From Novosphingobium sp. (GTDB lineage Bacteria; Pseudomonadota; Alphaproteobacteria; Sphingomonadales; Sphingomonadaceae): a stretch of DNA of 5,753 bases. Every line of letters starts with the position of its first letter. The stretch's first letter is position 1. The notes below the pieces were generated by a model that saw only the letters and a list, made by a program, of their open reading frames with translations, was not told where the DNA came from and ran no database searches. Both the position numbers and the translations under genes were made by a program. Below, one piece after another: positions 1-5,046 of this stretch. Where the stretch lies: assembly GCA_027490345.1 (NCBI GenBank), contig JAIXYF010000339.1, positions 1 to 5,753 on the forward strand, given 5' to 3'.

Positions 1-53
1 CCCCCTCCCCCTGAAAACCCCCCTCCCCCTGAAAACCCCCCTCCCCCTGAAAA
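1..53. repeat. 18-bp C-rich tandem repeat, nearly three copies
   Basis: The unit CCCCCCTCCCCCTGAAAA repeats with an exact 18-bp period. The single T inside each C-tract falls at 6, 24 and 42, and the AAAA blocks fall at 14-17, 32-35 and 50-53. The first copy lacks one C because the window begins there, so the array may extend further left. The copies I can see are identical. On the minus strand the array gives G-runs of 5 and 6 separated alternately by A and by TTTTCA, which fits the usual G-quadruplex pattern. It lies 37 bp upstream of the dapF start. I do not recognise it as a named repeat family, and its function is unknown. Confidence 0.9.
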
Positions 54-55
54 CA

Positions 56-82
56 TTGCGAAGCGCGGCACAGGCTTATAGA
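56..82 (+). promoter_or_regulatory. possible weak promoter for the dapF operon
   Basis: TTGCGA at 56-61 matches four of six bases of the sigma-70-type -35 consensus, and TATAGA at 77-82 matches four of six of the -10 consensus. The spacer is 15 bp, shorter than the preferred 16-18. A transcript starting 6-8 bases after the -10 box would begin at about 89-90, almost on the dapF start codon at 91. This is motif matching only. A promoter further upstream, outside the window, is equally possible. Confidence 0.25.
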
Positions 83-90
83 CGGGCGCA

Positions 91-900
91 ATGCTGGTCG
101 CGTTCCGCAAGATGCATGGTCTGGGCAACGATTTCATCGTGATCGACGCGCGCGCGGGCGCTGCGGGAATGTCGGCCGCGCGCGCTGCTGCGCTGGCCGA
201 TCGGCGCACGGGCATCGGCTGCGATCAGCTGATCGTGCTTGAACCTTCCGCCCATGCCGATGTGCGCATGCGCATTTTCAACGCCGATGGCAGCGAGGTG
301 GAAGCCTGCGGCAATGCCTCTCGCGCCGTGGGCATGCTGCTGGGCGGCTCGCAGCGGATCGAGACGCTGGGCGGCGTGATCGCATCGACCGCAGCGCCGG
401 GCGGCGCCAGCGTCGACATGGGGCCAGCGCGGTTCGATTGGGACGCCATTCCGCTCAGCTTTGCGATGGACACGCTGGCCATGCCGGTGGGCTGGGAAGC
501 ACTGGAAAGCCCCTCGGCAGTCAATGTCGGCAATCCGCATGTGGTGTTTTTCGTGCCCGATGCCGATGCCATCGATCTGGCGCGGCTGGGACCGCTGATC
601 GAAACCGATCCGCTGTTTCCGGAAAAGGTCAATGTCGGCGTCGCCTCGGTGGTGGGCGCCAGCCACATCAAACTGCGCGTGTGGGAGCGCGGCGCGGGCC
701 TTACGCGCGCCTGCGGCACCGGCGCCTGCGCGGCGGCGGTGCTGGCGATCCGGCGGCGGCTGGTGACTGCGCCGGTACGGGTCGATCTGCCCGGCGGGCC
801 GCTGGAAATCGCGTGGGAACCGGGCGGCACGATCCTGATGACGGGGCCAGCGGCGCTGAGCTTTTCCGGCACGTTTGATACAGATGATTATCCCCTGTGA
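91..900 (+). CDS. dapF: diaminopimelate epimerase DapF
   Basis: This cytoplasmic, cofactor-independent epimerase converts LL-diaminopimelate to meso-diaminopimelate, the penultimate step to lysine and the source of the cross-linking residue of peptidoglycan. The 269-aa product has the usual family length. The N-terminal signature KMHGLGNDF is at residues 7-15. The two catalytic cysteines are Cys73 in ACGNASR and Cys208 in ACGTGACA, one in each of the two pseudo-symmetric halves. Substrate-binding residues expected for the family are also present: Asn13, Asn148 in GNPH, Asn181 in VNVG, and Glu199-Arg200 in WERG. The ATG at 91 puts the signature at its normal distance from the N terminus; the next ATG (112) would remove half of it. 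No clear Shine-Dalgarno sequence precedes the start (GACGGGCGCA). It is the first gene of the operon, and its TGA overlaps the GTG start of mtaB. Confidence 0.97.
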   Translation: MLVAFRKMHGLGNDFIVIDARAGAAGMSAARAAALADRRTGIGCDQLIVLEPSAHADVRMRIFNADGSEVEACGNASRAVGMLLGGSQRIETLGGVIASTAAPGGASVDMGPARFDWDAIPLSFAMDTLAMPVGWEALESPSAVNVGNPHVVFFVPDADAIDLARLGPLIETDPLFPEKVNVGVASVVGASHIKLRVWERGAGLTRACGTGACAAAVLAIRRRLVTAPVRVDLPGGPLEIAWEPGGTILMTGPAALSFSGTFDTDDYPL

Positions 901-2075
901 ACGATAGCGTGGTGACGCTGGGCTGCCGGCTCAATCTTGCCGAAAGCGAGACGATCCGCGGCCTGATCGCAGGCGCTGAGCAGCGCACTGTCGTGGTCAA
1001 TTCCTGCGCGGTAACGGCAGAGGCCGTGCGGCAATCGCGCCGGGCCGTGCGGCGGCTGCGCACGGCAAACCCCGATGCGCGGCTGCTCGTGACAGGCTGC
1101 GCGGCCACCATTGATCCGGATGCTTTTGCCGCCATGCCCGAAGTGGACGGCGTGGTGGCCAATCCGGCAAAGCTGGATGCGGCGGCATGGCAGACCCGCC
1201 CCTCCCCGGCGCCTGCCGCCACACCCCGCCACACCCGCGCGTTCGTGCCGGTGCAGACCGGGTGCGATCATGCCTGCACGTTCTGCATCATCCCGCAAGG
1301 ACGCGGCGCCAGCGTTTCACAGCCGATTGCCAATGTGCTGCGCGTAATCGAGGGCCATCTGGAAGCAGGCGCGCGCGAAGTGGTGCTGACCGGCGTGGAC
1401 GTGACCGGCTGGGGCGCAGACTTGCCGCAAGGCCCGCGCCTTGGCGATCTGGTCGCAGCGATCCTGCGCGCTTTCCCGGCCCTTGCCCGCCTCAGACTCT
1501 CCTCGCTCGACGGGGTGGAGATCGACAATCTGCTGTTCGAGCTGATCACTGGCGAAGCGCGGGTCATGCCGCATGTGCACCTTTCGCTGCAGGCGGGGCA
1601 CGACCTGACCCTGAAGCGCATGAAGCGCCGCCACACCCGCGCCGAGGCCGTAGCACTGAGCGAGCGGCTGCGCGACGCGCGGGCGGATATCGCCATCGGC
1701 GCAGACCTGATTGCGGGCTTCCCGACCGAGGACGCGGCCATGCACGCCGCCAATGTCGCCATCGTGGAGGACTGCGGGATCGTCCACGGCCACGTGTTTC
1801 CCTATTCCCCGCGCCCCGGCACCCCGGCCGCGCGCATGCCGCAGGTGCCGCCGCCCGTGGTGCGGGAGCGCGCCGCCGAAGTCCGCGCAGCTGTTGCCGC
1901 GACGCGGGCGCGCTGGCTGGACAGACTGACCGGCCGCCCGCGCGAAGTGCTTGCCGAGCGGGACGGAACCGGCCATTCCCCCGAATTCGCTCCCTATCGG
2001 CTGCCCGAAGGCACCGCACCGGGCACCATCGTCACGCTGACCCCGAACCGTATCCGCGAAGGCCTGCTGGAATGA
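897..2075 (+). CDS. mtaB: tRNA t6A37 methylthiotransferase MtaB (radical SAM)
   Basis: MtaB converts N6-threonylcarbamoyladenosine at position 37 of ANN-decoding tRNAs to its 2-methylthio form (ms2t6A), which stabilises codon-anticodon pairing. The 392-aa product has the family's three parts. The N-terminal methylthiotransferase domain carries the cluster cysteines Cys10 (TLGCRLN), Cys37 (NSCAVT) and Cys68 (VTGCAA). The radical SAM domain carries CDHACTFC (Cys123, Cys127, Cys130), a SLQAGHD motif near 230 and GFPTE at 275-279. A short TRAM-like tail begins at about residue 341. MtaB rather than MiaB or RimO is inferred from the KRMKRRHTR stretch, the short tail and the neighbours. It is slightly shorter than typical members, with a proline/alanine-rich linker around 102-112. 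The GTG start overlaps the dapF stop (GTGA, 897-900). No Shine-Dalgarno is visible, so expression probably depends on coupling to dapF. Confidence 0.94.
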   Translation: MNDSVVTLGCRLNLAESETIRGLIAGAEQRTVVVNSCAVTAEAVRQSRRAVRRLRTANPDARLLVTGCAATIDPDAFAAMPEVDGVVANPAKLDAAAWQTRPSPAPAATPRHTRAFVPVQTGCDHACTFCIIPQGRGASVSQPIANVLRVIEGHLEAGAREVVLTGVDVTGWGADLPQGPRLGDLVAAILRAFPALARLRLSSLDGVEIDNLLFELITGEARVMPHVHLSLQAGHDLTLKRMKRRHTRAEAVALSERLRDARADIAIGADLIAGFPTEDAAMHAANVAIVEDCGIVHGHVFPYSPRPGTPAARMPQVPPPVVRERAAEVRAAVAATRARWLDRLTGRPREVLAERDGTGHSPEFAPYRLPEGTAPGTIVTLTPNRIREGLLE

Positions 2076-3043
2076 CCCCCGACGACAGCGCAACCAACGA
2101 CGCAGCGAGCGGCTGGAGCGCCGACGAAAGCTGGACTGGGCGCCTGCTCGGCGGTCTGCGCAAGACCTCCGATCGCCTGACCGAGAACCTTGCCGGGCTG
2201 GCAGGCGGCACCCGGCTGACCGATGCGCAGCTCGACGATCTGGAAGACGCGCTGATCCTTTCGGACCTCGGCCCGCGCGCCGCCGCGCGCATTCGCGGCA
2301 AGCTGGCCGGTGCGCGCTTCGAAAAGGGCGTGGACGCGGCCGGGCTTGCCGAAGCCGTGGCCGAGGAAATCGCTGCAATCCTGCGGACTGTCGCCAAACC
2401 GCTGGAGATCGTGGCGTTCCCGCGCCCGCAAGTGATTCTGGTGATCGGCGTGAACGGTTCGGGCAAGACCACCACCATCGCCAAGCTGGCGCACTTGTTT
2501 CAGGAGCAGGACTATTCGGTGATGCTGGCAGCGGGCGACACGTTCCGCGCCGCCGCCATCGGCCAACTGCGCGTCTGGGCGGACCGGCTGGGGATCGAGA
2601 TCGTCTCGGGCGCGGAGGGCGGCGATCCGGCGTCCATCGTGTTTGATGCGGTGAAAGCGGCCACCGACAAAGGCATCGACGCGCTGATCGTCGATACCGC
2701 AGGCCGCCTGCACAACAAGCGCGAACTGATGGACGAGCTGGCCAAAGTGCGCCGCGTGCTGGGCCGCCTCAATCCCGAAGCGCCGCATGATGTGGTGCTC
2801 GTGCTCGATGCGACCAACGGGCAGAACGCGCTGCAGCAGATCGAGATCTTCAAGGAAGTGGCAGGCGTTTCCGGCCTGATCATGACCAAGCTGGATGGCA
2901 CCGCGCGCGGCGGCGTGCTGGTGGCGGCGGCAGAGCAGTATGGCCTGCCCATCCACGCCATCGGGGTAGGCGAAAAGATCGATGATCTCAGGCCCTTCGA
3001 TCCCGATCTGGTGGCGCGGGTGATTGCAGGAGTGGTGCGGTGA
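2072..3043 (+). CDS. ftsY: signal recognition particle receptor FtsY
   Basis: FtsY is the SRP receptor GTPase. It docks SRP-ribosome-nascent-chain complexes at the inner membrane and hands them to SecYEG or YidC. The 323-aa product is essentially the NG domain. A short acidic start (residues 1-20) leads into an amphipathic stretch (about 21-45) likely to touch the membrane, then the N-domain helices (about 50-110), then the G domain. GTPase motifs seen are the P-loop GVNGSGKTT (126-134), DTFRA (156-160), DTAGR (208-212), TKLDG (272-276) and GVGE (298-301). The E. coli protein has a long acidic A domain that is absent here, as in many alphaproteobacteria. The reading frame stays open far upstream inside mtaB, but the ATG at 2072 gives the normal protein. 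That ATG overlaps the mtaB TGA (ATGA), with GAAGG at 2058-2062 nine bases before it. Confidence 0.97.
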   Translation: MTPDDSATNDAASGWSADESWTGRLLGGLRKTSDRLTENLAGLAGGTRLTDAQLDDLEDALILSDLGPRAAARIRGKLAGARFEKGVDAAGLAEAVAEEIAAILRTVAKPLEIVAFPRPQVILVIGVNGSGKTTTIAKLAHLFQEQDYSVMLAAGDTFRAAAIGQLRVWADRLGIEIVSGAEGGDPASIVFDAVKAATDKGIDALIVDTAGRLHNKRELMDELAKVRRVLGRLNPEAPHDVVLVLDATNGQNALQQIEIFKEVAGVSGLIMTKLDGTARGGVLVAAAEQYGLPIHAIGVGEKIDDLRPFDPDLVARVIAGVVR

Positions 3044-3693
3044 GCGAGACCGGAACCGGCGCGAAACCGAAATCGTCGTGGATCAACCTTGCGGTCGATT
3101 ACGGGCCGCTGCTGGTGTTCTTCCTTGCCTATCGCTGGTTCAGCCCCGCACAAGGCAGCGACCAGAGCCTGGGCGCAGTGGTGGCTGTCACCAAATCGAC
3201 CATGGTGTTCATGGCGGCGACCGTGGCGGCGCTGCTCGTTTCAAAGTGGCGGCTGGGCCATGTCTCGCCGATGCTGTGGCTGTCCACCATCCTGATCGTC
3301 GGCTTTGGTTCGCTCACGGTGTTTCTGGGTGATCCGGTATGGATCCAGATCAAGCCGACCGCGATCTACCTGCTATTTGCCGCTGTGCTGTTTGGCGGCC
3401 TCTTGCGCGGCAAGGCCATGCTGCGCACGCTGCTGCAAAGCGCATTCGACGGGCTTTCGGATGAAGGCTGGCTTAAGCTTTCGCGCAACTGGGCGTGGTT
3501 CTTTCTGGTTCTGGCAGGGCTCAACGAAGGGCTGCGTCAGGTGCTTTCGTTCGAGGCATGGCTGCAGGCCAAGCTGTGGGGCGTGACCGCGCTCTCGTTC
3601 CTGTTCACCTTCGCGCAGATCCCCATGCTGATGCGCCATGGCCTTGGCGAGGAAGCGCAGGACGAGGTGGAGCAGAACCCGCCATCTGGGTAA
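3040..3693 (+). CDS. yciB: inner-membrane septation protein A family (YciB/IspZ)
   Basis: The family was named for a septation defect in Shigella. E. coli YciB is an inner-membrane protein linked to envelope integrity and to the elongation and division machineries, but its biochemical activity is not settled. The 217-aa product shows family landmarks: DYGPLLVFFLAYRWF (20-34), a central stretch with a tryptophan followed by IQIKPTAIY, GKAMLR in the loop, WAWFFLVLAGLNE (about 151-163), a FEAWLQAKLWG segment and LLFTFAQIP-like LFTFAQIP near the C terminus. About five to six hydrophobic segments are visible, with a short hydrophilic N terminus and an acidic tail. The GTG start at 3040 overlaps the ftsY TGA (GTGA), and AGGAG at 3028-3032 sits seven bases before it, the best ribosome site in the operon. 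It is the last gene of the four-gene unit. Confidence 0.94.
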   Translation: MSETGTGAKPKSSWINLAVDYGPLLVFFLAYRWFSPAQGSDQSLGAVVAVTKSTMVFMAATVAALLVSKWRLGHVSPMLWLSTILIVGFGSLTVFLGDPVWIQIKPTAIYLLFAAVLFGGLLRGKAMLRTLLQSAFDGLSDEGWLKLSRNWAWFFLVLAGLNEGLRQVLSFEAWLQAKLWGVTALSFLFTFAQIPMLMRHGLGEEAQDEVEQNPPSG

Positions 3694-3806
3694 CGCTTGG
3701 CACCAAAATACAATGACAAGCGGGCCTTTTCCCGCATATGAACCGCAGCGGACCGGCTGGGTGGCCGGACAGCCATCAGAAAACCATCTCTTCGGGGGAA
3801 ACATAA
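3694..3806 (+). other. intergenic gap with two short hairpins
   Basis: The 113 bp between yciB and the PuuD-like gene contain two perfect 5-bp hairpins. GCGGG/CCCGC (3720-3724 with 3731-3735) has a T-rich CCTTTT loop, and CCGGC/GCCGG (3753-3757 with 3764-3768) has a TGGGTG loop. Neither is followed by a T-run, so neither is a convincing intrinsic terminator; some read-through from the dapF operon is possible. A TACAAT hexamer at 3709-3714 resembles a -10 box, but I find no -35 box at proper spacing. GGGGGAA at 3794-3800 is a modest ribosome site for the next gene. Confidence 0.35.
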
Positions 3807-4379
3807 ATGGCAAAATTCTTTGGAAATCTGCATCTCGTGCTCATGGTCGGGCTCGCCCTCGCGATCGGCGTAATGATCGCTTTCCACGCCAGCGCGCCGG
3901 TTGACAGCAACTCCCTCTTCCGCTGGAGCCACGCTTTCTTCGGCATCCTGTGGATCGGCCTGCTCTATTACCTGAACTTCGTGCAGGTGCCGACCATGCC
4001 CAAGATCCCCGCCGAACAGAAGGGCGCGATCACCGGGCATATCGCACCCAAGGTGTTCTTCTTCTTCCGCTACGGCGCGCTGCTCACGCTGATCACCGGC
4101 CTCGCGATCTCGATCGTCGATGGCTACGGCCATGAAGCACTGACCTTCAGCGGCGAAGGCAACGTGAAGCTGATCGGCGTTGGCATGTGGATGGCCATCA
4201 TCATGGCGTTCAACGTGTGGTTCATCATCTGGCCGGCGCAGAAGAAGATCCTCGGCATCGTCGAAGCGACGGCAGAAGAAAAAGCCGCTGCTGCGCCCCG
4301 CGCGCTGTACGCCAGCCGCACCAACCTGTTGCTCTCGCTGCCGATGCTCTATTGCATGGTCAGCGCCAACCTCGGCTGA
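3807..4379 (+). CDS. PuuD-like (urate hydroxylase membrane domain) integral membrane protein
   Basis: The 190-aa product is an integral membrane protein with about five hydrophobic segments (roughly 8-28, 42-62, 83-105, 119-143 and 171-189). The pattern HAFFGILWIGLLYYLNF (42-58), followed by a charged loop, FFRYGALLTLITGL (86-99) and RTNLLLSLPMLYCMVSAN (171-188), resembles the membrane domain of the PuuD/urate oxidase N-terminal family. PuuD oxidises urate using a fused C-terminal cytochrome c domain. Here that domain and any CxxCH motif are missing, and no purine-degradation gene is nearby, so urate oxidation should not be assumed. Histidines 9, 27, 42, 78 and 109 are present; His42 and His27 lie in or near membrane segments and could bind haem, but that is inference. 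The ATG at 3807 follows GGGGGAA at suitable spacing. A strong terminator lies 47 bp after the stop, suggesting a single-gene transcript or the end of a read-through one. Confidence 0.8.
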   Translation: MAKFFGNLHLVLMVGLALAIGVMIAFHASAPVDSNSLFRWSHAFFGILWIGLLYYLNFVQVPTMPKIPAEQKGAITGHIAPKVFFFFRYGALLTLITGLAISIVDGYGHEALTFSGEGNVKLIGVGMWMAIIMAFNVWFIIWPAQKKILGIVEATAEEKAAAAPRALYASRTNLLLSLPMLYCMVSANLG

Positions 4380-4390
4380 TCAAACCCGGC

Positions 4391-4413
4391 GCGGGCCCGT
4401 TTTGCGGGGCCGC
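4391..4413 (+). other. imperfect GC hairpin just upstream of the terminator
   Basis: Bases 4391-4399 can pair with 4405-4413 (eight pairs and one G-G mismatch) around a five-base TTTTG loop. No T-run follows, so alone it is not an intrinsic terminator. It may protect the 3' end of the mRNA or be incidental in GC-rich DNA. Confidence 0.3.
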
Positions 4414-4426
4414 CTGATCCACAATG

Positions 4427-4464
4427 CAGCGCGGTATTGCCAATGGGCGATACCGCGCTGTTTT
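4427..4464 (+). terminator. strong rho-independent terminator after the PuuD-like gene
   Basis: Bases 4427-4441 pair with 4446-4460 to give a continuous 15-bp stem with one T-G wobble (4438/4449) and an AATG tetraloop (4442-4445). TTTT follows at once (4461-4464), then GTTGT. This is a textbook intrinsic terminator for the plus-strand gene ending at 4379, and it insulates the lipoprotein gene downstream. Confidence 0.9.
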
Positions 4465-4560
4465 GTTGTGAACCGGTTTTGCTTTTAACGGCCCGGCAAA
4501 TCCGGCAGAGCGCGCGCACGGCCTGATCCTGGAAAGCGGGACCAACGAACGGGGCCGGAC

Positions 4561-4565
4561 AGGAG
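4561..4565 (+). promoter_or_regulatory. ribosome binding site that decides the lipoprotein start
   Basis: A perfect AGGAG lies two bases before the ATG at 4568 but eight bases before the in-frame ATG at 4574. The second spacing is normal and the first too short, so translation most likely starts at 4574. No convincing promoter is visible in 4465-4560. Confidence 0.75.
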
Positions 4566-4573
4566 AAATGACG

Positions 4574-4984
4574 ATGCGCACTTCAACGACATTTGCCGCC
4601 GGTCTGGCCTTGCTCGCGCTGGCAGGCTGCTCGCAGAACACCAAGGATAGCGCTGCTGATGCAGCCAAATCGGCCATGGAAGACGCAGCAGGCGCTGCCA
4701 GCGACATCGCCGCCGACGCCAGCAGCGGCGCTGAAACCATGGGCGCTGCTGCAGGCGGCGCAGTGGGCGATGCGGCCGACAAAGCTGCTGGCGCAGGCGC
4801 TGCGGCTGGGGCAGCTGTGGACGCTGCTGCCGGCAAAGCAGCCGACACGGCAACGGCCGCTGGCCACGCGGTCGTCGAAAAGGCCGCTAGCGCTGCCGAC
4901 AAGCTGGGCGACAAGCTTAAGAAAGCCGCAGCAGACGCTCACGGCGCTGTGAACGCGGCGACCGAGACCAAGCCCAAGCACTGA
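4574..4984 (+). CDS. small alanine-rich predicted lipoprotein, function unknown
   Basis: I do not recognise a named family. From the ATG at 4574 the product is 136 aa; an ATG at 4568 would add two residues but is too close to AGGAG. A short positively charged start and hydrophobic stretch lead to a lipobox LAGC, with the acylated Cys at residue 19. The next residue is Ser rather than Asp, which by the usual +2 rule favours the outer membrane. The mature part is strikingly biased: 52 of 136 residues are Ala, with Asp, Lys, Glu and Gly filling most of the rest, no further Cys and no aromatic residue. The pattern suggests a long amphipathic, possibly coiled-coil or apolipoprotein/LEA-like helix, ending in a basic KPKH tail. 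A terminator upstream and a convergent gene downstream indicate that it is transcribed alone. Confidence 0.82.
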   Translation: MRTSTTFAAGLALLALAGCSQNTKDSAADAAKSAMEDAAGAASDIAADASSGAETMGAAAGGAVGDAADKAAGAGAAAGAAVDAAAGKAADTATAAGHAVVEKAASAADKLGDKLKKAAADAHGAVNAATETKPKH

Positions 4985-5001
4985 CCCAGCCGATCGCGTA
5001 T

Positions 5002-5029
5002 CGGGCCAGCCTGTGCGCAGACTGGCCCG
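5002..5029. terminator. hairpin between convergent genes, possible bidirectional terminator
   Basis: CGGGCCAG (5002-5009) pairs perfectly with CTGGCCCG (5022-5029). After a C-A mismatch the stem continues as CTG/CAG (5011-5013 with 5018-5020) around a TGCG tetraloop. It lies in the 62-bp gap between the lipoprotein stop and the kup stop, where terminators for both strands are expected. Neither side has a real T-run (only GTCGCTTT on the plus side), so it may act weakly or as an mRNA 3' stabiliser. A smaller CCGAT/ATCGG hairpin (4990-5004) overlaps it and would be mutually exclusive. Confidence 0.55.
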
Positions 5030-5046
5030 GTCGCTTTGCGGACCGA

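Noticed and set aside
1..53. CRISPR array.
   Set aside because: The 18-bp units are directly adjacent with no spacers, so this is a simple tandem repeat.
1187..2071. The ftsY frame is open for 885 bases upstream of its start, which could suggest a 618-residue fusion protein.
   Set aside because: The upstream part is an arginine- and proline-rich translation in the wrong frame of mtaB, a typical effect of high GC content. FtsY has a natural ATG at 2072 with the usual 4-bp overlap.
1317..2956. Long minus-strand open frames (353 and 320 codons) opposite mtaB and ftsY.
   Set aside because: They are antisense shadows of well-supported genes, have no recognisable domain, and show the His/Arg/Ala-rich composition expected from reading GC-rich genes backwards.
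3709..3714. TACAAT as a -10 box for the PuuD-like gene.
   Set aside because: The TTGGCA just before it is only six bases away and no suitable -35 box lies 16-18 bases upstream, so it was not listed as a promoter.
4568..4573. ATG at 4568 as the lipoprotein start.
   Set aside because: It leaves only two bases after AGGAG; the in-frame ATG at 4574 has the normal eight-base spacing.
4360..4914. Minus-strand 184-codon open frame opposite the lipoprotein gene, rich in Ala, Ser and Pro.
   Set aside because: Its low-complexity composition mirrors the GCN-rich codons of the lipoprotein gene, and it runs through the strong terminator. The plus-strand gene has a ribosome site and a lipobox.
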